Assembly (NCBI GenBank): GCA_015233265.1
Contig: JADFXZ010000008.1
Location: 7,986 to 27,588 of the forward strand
Reading direction: 5' to 3'
DNA from: Nitrospirota bacterium
GTDB lineage: Bacteria; Nitrospirota; Thermodesulfovibrionia; Thermodesulfovibrionales; Magnetobacteriaceae
DNA: 19,603 nucleotides
Made by a program: the position numbers and the translations under genes. Positions 1 to 9,300 of the stretch are shown piece by piece (the stretch's first letter is position 1; each line of letters begins with the position of its first letter). Below the pieces are notes generated by a model. It was not told where the DNA came from, did not search any database, and saw only the letters and a list, made by a program, of their open reading frames with translations.

Positions 1-2
1 AC

Positions 3-128
3 GGTCTGACTGAGGAGCAGATAATCATGGACGCCGAGGACATAGGCGCAGATATGGCAAGTGAGCTGGTGCCGTTTTCCACGATAATGGGTGAAATGGA
101 ATCGGCTGACCATATCATGTTCTTTTAG
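3..128 (+). CDS. 3' end of a possible DsrE-family sulfur-relay protein (partial)
   Basis: An open frame enters from the left edge and stops with TAG at 126-128, giving the last 41 residues of a protein whose start lies outside the window. The fragment begins GLTEEQIIMDAEDIG and ends in SADHIMFF. I infer a DsrE/DsrF/TusD-like family from this C-terminal pattern: an LTEEx-type segment, a small acidic helix, and a short final strand ending after 'SADxI'. The tusA gene 66 nt downstream on the same strand supports it, because DsrE-like and TusA proteins often lie together in sulfur-transfer operons. No catalytic cysteine falls in the visible part, so the family call is tentative. Confidence 0.4.
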   Translation, partial: GLTEEQIIMDAEDIGADMASELVPFSTIMGEMESADHIMFF

Positions 129-155
129 TGCCATGTTCTTACAGTGCATGTTCTT
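116..155 (+). repeat. Three imperfect tandem copies of a 15-16 bp unit
   Basis: CATGTTCTT occurs at 116-124, 132-140 and 147-155. Copies two and three are preceded by related TTAGTGC and ACAGTGC spacers. The first copy overlaps the last codons and stop of the upstream gene, so the array looks like a slippage duplication of that gene's 3' end. No function is evident. Confidence 0.6.
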
Positions 156-194
156 ATTGAAGGATATCTAACAATATAAAACAAGGAGAAAGCG

Positions 195-446
195 ATGGGC
201 GATCTAAGGTCTCAGGAACCGACAGAGGTTCTGGATGTGCTAGGAAGGGTGTGTCCCTATCCACTGGTGTTAACGAAGAAGAAGCTGCAAAAGATGGAAG
301 GCGGCACGATGTTAAAGGTGCTGTGTGACGCGCCTGCCTCAGCCGAGGACTCCATCCCTAAATATGCGCAAAAAGAGGGCTTTGGTTTTGATTCAGTCAA
401 GGTTGAAGACAAGGGGCACTGGGAGCTGTACATTAAAAAGAGCTAA
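195..446 (+). CDS. tusA: TusA-family sulfurtransferase (sulfur carrier)
   Basis: An 83-residue TusA/SirA-like protein. TusA proteins carry a persulfide on one cysteine and pass sulfur to partners in tRNA thiolation, molybdenum-cofactor synthesis or dissimilatory sulfur metabolism in the cytoplasm. The diagnostic N-terminal CPxP motif is present as CPYP with the acceptor Cys at residue 20, preceded by the usual hydrophobic strand (VLDVLGRVC) and followed by an amphipathic KKKLQKM helix. The length is typical for the family. The ATG follows an AAGGAG ribosome site at 183-188 with normal spacing. The gene follows a possible DsrE-like gene on the same strand and ends just before a hairpin terminator. 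Which sulfur pathway it serves cannot be decided from this window. Confidence 0.93.
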   Translation: MGDLRSQEPTEVLDVLGRVCPYPLVLTKKKLQKMEGGTMLKVLCDAPASAEDSIPKYAQKEGFGFDSVKVEDKGHWELYIKKS

Positions 447-470
447 TGCCCTGATATACTCTTAATAAAA

Positions 471-506
471 AAGCGGGAAAGTGCACAATGCCTTCCCGTT
501 TTTTTT
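471..506. terminator. Bidirectional rho-independent terminator between tusA and the phzF-like gene
   Basis: CGGGAA at 474-479 pairs with TTCCCG at 493-498, extended by G-T and A-T pairs at the base. A run of T follows on the plus strand (499-506), and a run of A precedes it (467-472), which gives a T run on the minus strand. It lies between two convergent genes and can terminate both. Confidence 0.85.
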
Positions 507-534
507 ATTTCCGGACAAATCCTTCTTATCTCAT

Positions 535-1338
535 TCACAGGCCGGTTGGATAATATGACCCTATATCAATTTCCGCTTCCATGAAGGTAACTGCAGTTCC
601 CTCTAAAATGACCCGGTCACCATCAACAGTGCATACAATCTCACCGCCGCGTCTCGATGCCTGGAATGCCTTCAGCATAGTTTTCCCAAGCCTTGACGCC
701 CAATAAGGAGCAAGTTCGCAGTGTGACGAGCCAGTTACAGGGTCCTCAGGGATGCCGAGCTTTGGGGCAAAGAAACGGCTGATAAAATCAACGTTCAATC
801 CCTGTGCGGTTATACAGACTCCACGCAGGTCTAATTCTCTCAGCGTGGCGATATCAGGTGATAACGCACGGACATCCAGTTCTTTCTCGAATACGGCAAT
901 GTAGTCATCACCAGCCATAACCTCAATTGGACGCAGACCAAGCCCATCAATCAATACCGCTGGCGGTGTACAAGGTTTCAACGGGATTGCTGGAAAGTTC
1001 ATGGATAGTAACGCGCCGTTGCGGTAAACAGGGAGTTTTCCACTGCGTGTTTCAAACTCGATGACGTCCATCTGGTAACCGAGAATATTAAATATGATAT
1101 GAGCCGATGCCAGTGTTGCATGACCGCACAGATCAATCTCGGCAAGCGGGGTAAACCAACGCAGTTGAAACCCATTTTCGTTCGGGACGAAAAAGGCGGT
1201 CTCAGAGAGATTATTCTCCTGCGCAATGGATTGAAGGAGCTCATCCTCCAGCCACTGGTTAAGCGGGCAAACTGCGGCAGGATTGCCCTTGAATACCTGC
1301 TTGGCAAAGGCATCAATCTGATATTGTTTTATCTTCAT
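535..1338 (-). CDS. PhzF family protein (isomerase/epimerase-like)
   Basis: A 267-residue member of the PhzF family, which has the diaminopimelate-epimerase fold in two symmetric halves. Motifs read directly: GNPAAVC at 18-24; the active-site glutamate of the NLSETAFF segment (E46), which aligns with the catalytic Glu of PhzF; CGHATLA at 71-77; and EDPVTGSSH around 198-206 with the conserved Asp. The length is normal. Most bacterial family members have no assigned substrate, and no phenazine genes are nearby, so only the family can be named. The gene stands alone, convergent to tusA, with the shared terminator at 471-506. I see no convincing Shine-Dalgarno upstream of the ATG; a weak AT-rich TACTAT lies 7 nt before it. 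Confidence 0.9.
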   Translation of the reverse strand: MKIKQYQIDAFAKQVFKGNPAAVCPLNQWLEDELLQSIAQENNLSETAFFVPNENGFQLRWFTPLAEIDLCGHATLASAHIIFNILGYQMDVIEFETRSGKLPVYRNGALLSMNFPAIPLKPCTPPAVLIDGLGLRPIEVMAGDDYIAVFEKELDVRALSPDIATLRELDLRGVCITAQGLNVDFISRFFAPKLGIPEDPVTGSSHCELAPYWASRLGKTMLKAFQASRRGGEIVCTVDGDRVILEGTAVTFMEAEIDIGSYYPTGL

Positions 1339-1816
1339 CTGGCCAATAGTATTTTGACTTGTACGTTGGTTGATTTAGTGACAGCATTTTCAGGTGTTCT
1401 GGGTCTGTTAACAACACTGTGTCAGCCCCGAATTAGCCCTTAATGTCAATGTCCAATAATAACCTCCCTTTGAAGAAAATGGCAAGCTGAGAAATTGTCT
1501 GACCCCAGTTTCTGAGTGGTTGAGTACATTTCAAGGATATTTTTTGGATAGTGAGATACAAGAATTTCAAGAGGGCGTTTTCCGCACACACTTAATCTGT
1601 ACATACGTTAAACATCTGTGATGATATTGACACAAAACGGCAATTCATACGCACTGTTTACATTTTACAGATAGTTGAGCTTTGACGTGCCTACTAATAA
1701 CTGCTTAATTTCATGTGATTATTATTTATTTTGATAATGCCTGCATTGGCGTGAATCTTGCATCCCTATTTATTACCATGGGAACTGACGATTATATAAC
1801 TAAGGAGGGTAATCAT
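1339..1816. other. Intergenic region, no recognised gene
   Basis: This 478-bp stretch lies between phzF and the small gene at 1817. It is AT-rich with stops in most frames, and the one longer frame overlapping it (1099-1443, +) is mostly a shadow of phzF. A possible promoter for the downstream small gene is TTCATG (1710-1715) with a 17-bp spacer and GATAAT (1733-1738), which would give a leader of about 75 nt. A TTGACA at 1627-1632 has no good partner. GTCTGACCCCAGTTT near 1497-1511 resembles sequences often seen beside REP-associated transposases, but no transposase is here. Confidence 0.5.
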
Positions 1817-1969
1817 ATGACAGTCAGCGCTCTGTTCACCGAAACCTTCAATATTTACTGTAAAGAAGTGGGGTTGCTCATTCCTCAGGACAGATGTACG
1901 AACTATCAGCTGGAGCAGGGGCAAGGTTGTTTTTGGTGCGGTTACTACTCAAGCGAACTTTTGAGATGA
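1817..1969 (+). CDS. Small Cys-rich protein of unknown function (50 aa)
   Basis: I do not recognise this protein. The frame is open from 1715, but the start is placed at 1817 because AAGGAGG at 1802-1808 sits 8 nt before that ATG and is the best ribosome site in the window. The 50-residue product has four cysteines at 15, 27, 38 and 41. The last two form a CFWC pair (CxxC), which suggests a small metal-binding or redox fold; that is inference only. It has no signal peptide or membrane segment. It stands alone between phzF and the acyltransferase. The strong ribosome site argues for a real gene; the lack of recognisable homology leaves doubt. Confidence 0.55.
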   Translation: MTVSALFTETFNIYCKEVGLLIPQDRCTNYQLEQGQGCFWCGYYSSELLR

Positions 1970-2111
1970 CCATTTCAGCAATGTCATCCTCAAATGGGGA
2001 ATATCTTTTACCGTAAATGTCCTTATGGCGTCATTCTGCCTTACTGCGTTTGGTCATCTTCTGGATAGAGAGCACTTGGTTTTGGGCATTCAATAATTAA
2101 TTTTCCGCGGT

Positions 2112-2140
2112 TTTACAAGTTTCGCCTCATATGGTATAAT
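2112..2140 (+). promoter_or_regulatory. Strong sigma70-type promoter, apparently leaderless
   Basis: TTTACA at 2112-2117 (five of six consensus), a 17-bp spacer and a perfect TATAAT at 2135-2140. A start site about 7 nt downstream falls at roughly 2147, only two bases before the ATG at 2149. No Shine-Dalgarno can fit, so the mRNA is predicted to be leaderless. Confidence 0.75.
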
Positions 2141-2148
2141 GGCTGTCA

Positions 2149-2931
2149 ATGAAGGGATTAGATATTATAGATGGTTCATATAGAAGCCCGAAGGTTAGTA
2201 CCACGCGCTTGATTCCGTCTCTGCGTTTTTATAGGAAGCTGATTGATATTCTTTATAAACTTGGTGTTAAGGCAAAGAAATACGGCCTTGAAAACGATGA
2301 TTTTCATGCCACGGCATTTGGTATCTTAAAGGCCCTTGAGGGCAGCGGCGTAGTCTTTGAGGTCAACGGTGTTGAAAACGTCAGCGGGGTCGATGGGCCT
2401 TGCATATATATGCCCAATCATATGAGCGTACTTGAGACGTTTGTCCTGCCAGGGTTTATCTGTCCATATAAGGAAATGACCTTTGTCATAAAGGAGGGTC
2501 TGCTGAAATATCCCGTCTTTAAGGACATAATGTATGCCATGGACTCTGTCGTCGTAAAGAGGATAAATCCCCGTGAAGACCTCAATGTTGTCCTTACCGA
2601 GGGCGCTAAGAAACTTGCAGGGGGGAAATCTATGATTATATTCCCGCAGAGTACCAGGACAGTGGATTTTATCCCAAAGGCGTATAATACGATTGGAATA
2701 AAGCTTGCCCTGAGGGCCAATGTGCCAGTTGTGCCGGTTGCCGTTAAGTCTGACGCATGGAAGCCCGGTAAGTTTCTAAAGGATTTTGGAAAAATTGACT
2801 CATCAAAGAAGGTTTATATCACATTTGGCAAACCGATGACAATACAAAACAGAGGCACCGAAGAACATAGACAGTCCATAGAGTTTATTACTGGGCTGCT
2901 TCAGAAGTGGGGCACACGGGTCATCACATAG
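2149..2931 (+). CDS. PlsC-like lysophospholipid acyltransferase (LPLAT family)
   Basis: A 260-residue protein of the LPLAT/PlsC superfamily, which transfers acyl groups to lysophosphatidic acid or related acceptors at the inner membrane. The catalytic block is at 90-96 (NHMSVLE, an HX4E version of the usual HX4D). The glycerol-phosphate-binding block is at 165-170 (FPQSTR, in place of FPEGTR). The later VPVVPVAVKSDAWKPGK segment (192-208) is typical. A long N-terminal helix-rich region precedes the catalytic block. The family is clear, but the acceptor substrate is not, and the Q/S changes in the FPEGTR block make it a variant. The start follows the promoter by 8 nt with no ribosome site; the next in-frame ATG lies inside the catalytic block and cannot be the start. 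The gene is convergent with the cyclase operon, with only 10 bp between them. Confidence 0.88.
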   Translation: MKGLDIIDGSYRSPKVSTTRLIPSLRFYRKLIDILYKLGVKAKKYGLENDDFHATAFGILKALEGSGVVFEVNGVENVSGVDGPCIYMPNHMSVLETFVLPGFICPYKEMTFVIKEGLLKYPVFKDIMYAMDSVVVKRINPREDLNVVLTEGAKKLAGGKSMIIFPQSTRTVDFIPKAYNTIGIKLALRANVPVVPVAVKSDAWKPGKFLKDFGKIDSSKKVYITFGKPMTIQNRGTEEHRQSIEFITGLLQKWGTRVIT

Positions 2932-2941
2932 CTCTGGCTTA

Positions 2942-5900
2942 TCAGCTGACATCCCATGCCCCTGTCCAGTCTTGCGGCGGCGGGGCCAGTTTCAGTCGTT
3001 TAATCTCATCTGTGTATTTAATGCTGGGGCTGTCTTGCGGCGATGTCTCAAGGCACTGTTTGAAGACATCGAGTGCTCTGTCCCAACGGCGTTGTTTGAA
3101 TAAACTCAGGCCGTCTTCAAACAGCCTGAACATCCGGAGCCTCTGCCGAGACAGCGTGCACATTGACGCAATTAGACGATGGTAATGACTTGGGTCGCTT
3201 TTGAGGTCATCGGTAAGATTTTTTAACCTGTCGCTTATTAGCCGCTCTATTGACTTACACTGATATGCGAGTTTCTCCACAAGCATGGAGCTATGCACAT
3301 CCTCTATGAGTAACAGATCTGTAAGGTTGTCAGAAATGGCCTCTGCAGTTTCGTCATCGGCACAATATATCCTCTTATTGATTGTTGCAACGGCCTTTTC
3401 AAGTCTGTCCGCAAGGGCATAAAGGGCCTCAGTCTCGGCCTTTTCCACTTTGCCGGTGAGTGAGGAGATATGCGCCATGTGAATTTTCAGGGTTATAATC
3501 CAATTGAGGATTACTGCCTTATACGGTACGAACTCATCTGCCATTTTTCTATGCAGATCCTCTATCTCCTGAGAAATCACGGGCGGTGTTTCTTCCTCTT
3601 CATAGATTTCCCTGTAGTGCCTCAGCCGCTTTCGCAGCTCATCGATGCCTTCCTCTGTGGCGATTATGTTGATAATATCCTTTATCTGCATGTACTGGAT
3701 AGACAGCTCTGAGAGCTCGGAAAATACACGTCGAATCTCTGCAACTATAGGCAGGTCTGTCAGAGGTTTATTGTTTAAATAGTAGTTAAGTCCAAGAATC
3801 TTTTCCGGCCTTAGTCTCATAAGCGACTTTATTACAAGTTCAGGTATGGGTTTATTGCCCCAGTACGATAGAAACTTCTCCTCATTCCAGCCAGCTAATT
3901 CATATACAGTCTCAGTGCCGTGATGGGTTTTAATCTCTCCCAGGCATCTTGCGACAATGTAGTCTTTGGCCTTTTCATAGGTCTGTGCCCCAATCATAAT
4001 CCATGTGCCAAAGAGTTTGTTCGCCGGTTCAAGCTCTTCGGCTAGTGTGACTGCCGGCCCCATGGCCGTGTACTGAATATGCCCCTCAGACCCCATGTTG
4101 CCTGCCAGCACCTTTCCCGTATTAACTGCCATTCGGGCGGTAATTTGCACGCCGTACTGAAGCAGTATCATGCGTGCAACGGCAATAAGTTCCTCCTGCT
4201 GATAGAGTGCGGCCCAGCAGGCCTTCCACGCGTGTCCTTCGTCACTCAGTGGAATGCCGAAGTCTGCCTTTATCGCGTCTCCTTCATACTTGTCCACATA
4301 GCCGTCATAGCACATTATAATATTGCTCATCGGGGTCAGATATATATTTAAAATATCGGCAAGTTCTGGTGGAGTGACACCCTCTGAGATGGTCGTAAAC
4401 CCAGAGAGGTCTGACGAAAACATTGTGGCGTACTTAATTTCACCTCCGAGGTTCAGATTGCCACGGGTCTTCTCGATGATTTTTAATACCTCCGGAGATA
4501 CCATCGCGCTAAACATCTGTCTGAACCTCCTGCGCTCCCTGTTGTCCTTTAAGTATCTGTAAATAACGCCGCTGATATACGCAGCAGCGATGGCAAACAG
4601 CGGCTGAGACACTGGCATTACAATTCCGCGGGACTTAAATAAATGCCAGGCAATCGCCGCATATAGGGCTGCCGCAAACGCTGCCCCAGCACCACCCAAA
4701 AGCGGAGAGGCTGCAAGTACAACCATAGCGATACCATATGAAAGGGCAAATATTATAGCGTAAAGCAGAGGCTGCGGAAGTTGCCTGAGATATTGCCCGG
4801 TCAGTATGGAGTTGAGCACATTCATAGGAAGGTCAAGCATGGGGTGCCGCCCGTCAAACGGGGTTGGATTTTGTGATATAAGGCCAGTTGCCGTAAGCCC
4901 GAAAAAGACTATCTTGTCTTTTAATATCATGGGGGTGTCGTTAAAATAGAGGGGTCTTACTAACGGTATAGTCTCATTTTCAAGATGAAACATTATCAAT
5001 TCGTAGGACTCAGCAAGCCGGGCATCTGCCGCCTCAGCCGGTGTAATGCCAAGCTCCTTTACTGCCTCATCATAGAGCGGAGGCCTTTCGGTCTCATCAT
5101 ATTTTTGTAGCAGGTAGTTGTTAAACTTGATTTGATTGGCAATTTTCATCCATTCCCGCGGTAATCCAAAGGCGTCTATGACCGCTTTGGCGGTGCAACC
5201 GGTAGAGAGCAGACGATTTTCTATCAGAGTTGAATTATATACGATTGCAGCGGCAAGTTCACTTTGGTCTAACGGGGCGTAGCGGTGTTTTTTCAGCTCT
5301 TTCCTGATGCCGGCAAGGGCAGAAGATGGGTCAGACATTGTCTTTAAATCATATTTTCTCAGTTCATTTTTTGCCTCCTGATGGACTATAAAAGACGCCG
5401 CGGCACTCCATGGAATATGCCGAAATGTATCAGTGTATCTGCCTGCCCAGTTAATGACAATCTGTCCTTGTCTATCTATTGGGATTTCAACCCGACCAGC
5501 CTTTGGGGAGTCAAACACTGCGAATTTACCCGGCGTAATTGAAACATTGTCAGCGTTTGTCAGTCTTACTGCCGCATTAAGCGCTAACGATGGATAGAGC
5601 GTGCCGTTATATTGTGTAACCAGCGGGTACTTTAGCACAACCCCCTGCTTGTCCATAACTATGATGTTAGAGCCGCCGCCTTTGATTGTATCTAAAATTC
5701 CCTCAGGCGGCAGGATGACTTGGGCTGCCTCTGGGATTGTGTGTGCAGTGTTAGGGATGGCGATTCTATTATTTAACAGCGTCAGGGCAGTGCCAGAGGA
5801 CGCTGAGGCTGTCTTAGGAGTGAATATTGGGGAGGGCATTGCGAATTTAATCGTATAATAGACCTGTCCAAATGCCTTGAGCGAGTTATAAAAGCCAGCG

Positions 5901-6358
5901 CTGCCACTTTCTACGCCGTCAATTAATGCTGTGGCCTTTGAATTGCTGCCGCCGAGCACGGCCTCTTTAATCATGTCTTTAAGTATCCACGCCTCGCCCT
6001 CTTCCAATGAGTTTTTGGCAGCGTTTGATATGTCAATATCTGTGAATATAATGCAACGGCCCTTGTAGAGTTTCAACAAGTCTATGAGCGCCTTATGTCT
6101 GTAAAGAGGCCATGGCCAGCGTCCAAGTGCCGCAATGGAGTTGTCGTCTATATCTATGCTGACAATGGCCGAGTCTGTTTTAAGCGGCGGTCTATTTTGG
6201 AATTCGGCAGTGATAACGGTCTTGTCAATGCTGTTAAACGCCCCAAGTGCGCTGAGGGCTATTGTTAGCAGCGATACAGTTGTCCCAATGGCAATGGCTG
6301 CCAATAGCGTTGTAATGGTCTTTGTCGTAATTAGTTTATTCCAGAGTTTATAGATCAT
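2942..6358 (-). CDS. CHASE2-domain class III cyclase, metal-binding (C1-like) half
   Basis: Protein B, 1138 residues. Order: N-terminal membrane helix (about 15-41); periplasmic CHASE2 sensor (about 60-525) with the SIDIDDNSIAALGRWPWP start and KIVFFGLTATG...NSILTGQYL end; three membrane helices (about 529-600); a linker (RQMFSAMVSPEVLK); a class III cyclase domain (about 640-825); and a helical C-terminal extension ending in a TPR-like unit (about 1078-1110) and PPPQDWTGAW. Family members make cAMP or cGMP. Both metal-binding aspartates are present: D650 in FSSDLSGFT and D694 in YEGDAI, plus the base-specifying K690 and T764. The transition-state Asn and Arg are replaced by T771 and E775 (GPAVTLAEELE), and KGK has become KTH (810-812). 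Alone it should be inactive or very weak. Its ATG overlaps the stop of the upstream paralogue (ATGA), so the two are translationally coupled. A helical insertion of about 150 residues (about 322-475) interrupts CHASE2. Confidence 0.9.
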   Translation of the reverse strand: MIYKLWNKLITTKTITTLLAAIAIGTTVSLLTIALSALGAFNSIDKTVITAEFQNRPPLKTDSAIVSIDIDDNSIAALGRWPWPLYRHKALIDLLKLYKGRCIIFTDIDISNAAKNSLEEGEAWILKDMIKEAVLGGSNSKATALIDGVESGSAGFYNSLKAFGQVYYTIKFAMPSPIFTPKTASASSGTALTLLNNRIAIPNTAHTIPEAAQVILPPEGILDTIKGGGSNIIVMDKQGVVLKYPLVTQYNGTLYPSLALNAAVRLTNADNVSITPGKFAVFDSPKAGRVEIPIDRQGQIVINWAGRYTDTFRHIPWSAAASFIVHQEAKNELRKYDLKTMSDPSSALAGIRKELKKHRYAPLDQSELAAAIVYNSTLIENRLLSTGCTAKAVIDAFGLPREWMKIANQIKFNNYLLQKYDETERPPLYDEAVKELGITPAEAADARLAESYELIMFHLENETIPLVRPLYFNDTPMILKDKIVFFGLTATGLISQNPTPFDGRHPMLDLPMNVLNSILTGQYLRQLPQPLLYAIIFALSYGIAMVVLAASPLLGGAGAAFAAALYAAIAWHLFKSRGIVMPVSQPLFAIAAAYISGVIYRYLKDNRERRRFRQMFSAMVSPEVLKIIEKTRGNLNLGGEIKYATMFSSDLSGFTTISEGVTPPELADILNIYLTPMSNIIMCYDGYVDKYEGDAIKADFGIPLSDEGHAWKACWAALYQQEELIAVARMILLQYGVQITARMAVNTGKVLAGNMGSEGHIQYTAMGPAVTLAEELEPANKLFGTWIMIGAQTYEKAKDYIVARCLGEIKTHHGTETVYELAGWNEEKFLSYWGNKPIPELVIKSLMRLRPEKILGLNYYLNNKPLTDLPIVAEIRRVFSELSELSIQYMQIKDIINIIATEEGIDELRKRLRHYREIYEEEETPPVISQEIEDLHRKMADEFVPYKAVILNWIITLKIHMAHISSLTGKVEKAETEALYALADRLEKAVATINKRIYCADDETAEAISDNLTDLLLIEDVHSSMLVEKLAYQCKSIERLISDRLKNLTDDLKSDPSHYHRLIASMCTLSRQRLRMFRLFEDGLSLFKQRRWDRALDVFKQCLETSPQDSPSIKYTDEIKRLKLAPPPQDWTGAWDVS

Positions 6359-9300
6359 TTATTAGTCTGAATGAATTCTCCCTGCCACAGCTGCGATGGA
6401 GGGGATTTCTTATATAACTCTATACGGTTAATAAAAGACTGGGCAGGGGTGTCGTGAGGCATGAGCTTCAGCGCCTTTTGAAATGCCTCGATGGCCATGT
6501 CCCAGTGACGGCCCCAGTAGAGATTCAACGCCTCTTCGAAGTGTCTAGCACTGCCCAGTTCTGCCTCTGTGGGGGCACAGGCCATGGACATCATCTCATG
6601 CCAGGGGGCGGGGCTGCCAGCCAGTTTTTTATAAAACTCCTCGACCATTGCCACGTAGAGGCGCTGCCCGTCGGCAATAAGTGCATTAAGGCGGTGTTCG
6701 TTTGCAAGCTCTTTATTGGTTATGAAGCCGCGCAAGACTTCTGTAGTTCTGCCAATGTACTTGTCATTAAAGCGCTCCTTACTAAGGCGTGAAAGGAGCA
6801 TTTTACACTTATTTAAGAGTGACCTGGACGCTGACAATAGCTCATCTCTAAGATTTCTATCAAGAGGCAGCGAGGGGGCATCGAGCATTTCTATGACCCT
6901 TGTTATCTCCTCTTGCCTTATGCTGAGAAACTTCGGGAGTTTGGTCGCCATTTCTTTGTCCGCAAAGTCAAGGCCGCTAAACACTTGTCCATGTGCTTCC
7001 TTTAACTTATGTTTAAATGCTGTAATATGTCTGTGGAAGATGATGGCCTCGCCCTTCCATTTGTTTATGAGCAGCGGCTGCACAACTGGGAGGGATTCGT
7101 CGAAAAATCGCCATATAGTTTTTGCAAGCGGGTGGGCGGTCTTTTTTTGTATGGTATCCCACAGATGCAGATAGCCCAATATCTTGCCAGTAGGGCACCT
7201 CATCCAGAGGGCTTTTATGTGCGCCGGTACGGGTTTGCCAGCGTTGAGTTTTAGGTATGCCTCCGGCTGCCAACCGAGGCACTCATAAATTGTCAGAGGC
7301 CTTGTCTTTCCCTTTAAGAGGAGTTTGTCGAGCAGGCGAAGGTGGACGAATTCCGATATGACTAGCACGGCGTCCTGCCCCGTAATGGCATAGTCTGAAT
7401 TGTAGATGAGATTTGCCGCCATAAACCGTGCGGCCACATTGACGGGGTCTCCCATGACTGTGTATTGAAATTTCCCCTCTGACCCCATATTCCCGGCTGA
7501 GACATAACCGTAGTTAAACCCCATAGAGACGCTGACTGAAAGACTGTATGCGGCCTCGGCGTAAAACTTGAACGCCCCAAAGTCAAGTCTCTGCTCGATG
7601 GCGCTGAATGCACACCTTGCCGCAGATAGTTCGTCGTCTATCGGGACTCCAAAGTCCGCCATGATGACATGCCCCTCGTATTTATCTATATATCCGCCGT
7701 AGTGCATGATTATCTCGCTGTTAGGGGACAGATATATGCTGAGAAGACCGGGCAGTTCATCCGGAGATACATTTCTTATGGCCTCGTTCATACCATTAAG
7801 GGCTGAAAAGAACACCGCGGCGGCCTTACGCACTCCCGTCAGGGAGAAACTGTCGGGGTTTGCCTCCATTGCCTTTAGTACCGATGGAGACACCATTTGA
7901 GCAAATATCGACCTGAGCTTTTTTCTTTCTAAAAACGTCCTCACAAATTGAACCACAAGAACGGTCACATACGAAATTGCCATACCCAAAAGCGGCACTA
8001 CCAAATCAATTCTGTATCCTTTTACAATCCAGACCCTAAACGTATGAAATGTGTAAGCGGCCACAGCCGCAGCCGTTATAAAAGATGTGATAACAACTCC
8101 TGACATGATGCCCGTTAATGCTATCACTACGGCCAAGCCCAAGGTAATGGCATAACTCAACGCTGCGGGGATGCTGTAGAGGAATTGCCCTGTCAGTATG
8201 GAATTGATGGCGTTAAGATGGAATGACACCATCGGGGCTGCCGGCTCATATGGAGTGGGGTTTAGGTCAATAGAGTTTGTTGCCGTCAGGCCAATCATAA
8301 ATATCATGCCTTCCATATCTACGGGGGACAATGTAACCCTCTTCCCCTGTTTAATAAGTGACGGCGCCTCGGGGAAATAATACGGGTAGGCATCGCTGAG
8401 ACGTCCTTTATTGAAAAACCAGATCATATTTTTGCGTGCCTCGGCAATCTGTGCCGCAAGAGGATGACTTATTGCTGGGGGGCTGACAGGGCTGTGTTCA
8501 CTTAATGCCTTTTCGGTTTGAAGGCAGAGCGTTACAATCGTATAGATCCTATTGGCAATTGCCTCGTCTATATACGGTTTCAATTGCCGGTGAATTTCCT
8601 CCTCAGCCATCCCCGCTTCGAGATATTTAGAGACGAATAGGGCGGCTGCAATCTCGGCGGCTATGGCGCTGGCCTTGACTTCTGGAACGAGGGCGTCCTC
8701 CATCAGGGTTGAGTATATGCTGCCTCGCAGCTCAGTGTAACTTATTCCAGCATATTTTGAGGCGACCTGTTTTGCCCTGATTACGGCTGAGAAGTATGAT
8801 ACTGTGTCATAGGGGATGTGTGTATAGGTCTCGTGAAATTTGCCAGCCCAGTTTAAGGGCATCTGGCAGTGGGAGTCTATGGGGATATTAACGTCCTGGC
8901 GTTTTTTAGAGCCGTATATCAGGGCATTTTTAAGTGTAATGTAATCCCCCGGGACAATGCGCATCTCCTGCGGCTTGAAGTCCATAATGTTTGAGAGCAT
9001 CGTTAGTACGACAGGGTAGGTCAGAGAGTTGCCGTAACGGCGCAGGAGCGTATAGTGTCTGATGATGGCGTCGCTGTCGAGGTCAGGCATGGCGTAGCCG
9101 GCGCCTTTTGCCGCTTCGATGAATTCCTCAAGCGGCGGGTCAATGCGTGTGTCGGAGAACAAGGCATTTGTATCGAGGCCTTTGGGTATAGGTTGGAATG
9201 TCTTCATAAGCAGACTTAATGCGGGGGAGTGAGGCGCGCTGTGGTCAATGCCGCCGGCGTTCGACGCCCTCAGTGTGTAGTAGCTCAGATAGATATTGCC

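Noticed and set aside
1497..1511. GTCTGACCCCAGTTT as a mark of a REP-associated transposase
   Set aside because: No transposase frame, palindrome pair or second copy is visible nearby, so it cannot be supported as an element.
1715..1816. Longer start for the small Cys-rich gene at 1715
   Set aside because: The ATG at 1715 has no ribosome site, while AAGGAGG at 1802-1808 places the start at 1817. The extra 34 residues look like read-through of a leader.
1970..2110. Short minus-strand open frame (about 34 codons) downstream of the small gene
   Set aside because: It has no start codon with a ribosome site, is short, and is not recognisable. It is probably chance or a decayed repeat.
7013..7613. 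Open frames in other phases within the cyclase genes (such as 7013-7282 and 7362-7613, minus)
   Set aside because: They lie wholly inside the long cyclase frame and have low-quality, Arg/Pro/Ser-rich translations with no motif. They are frame shadows.
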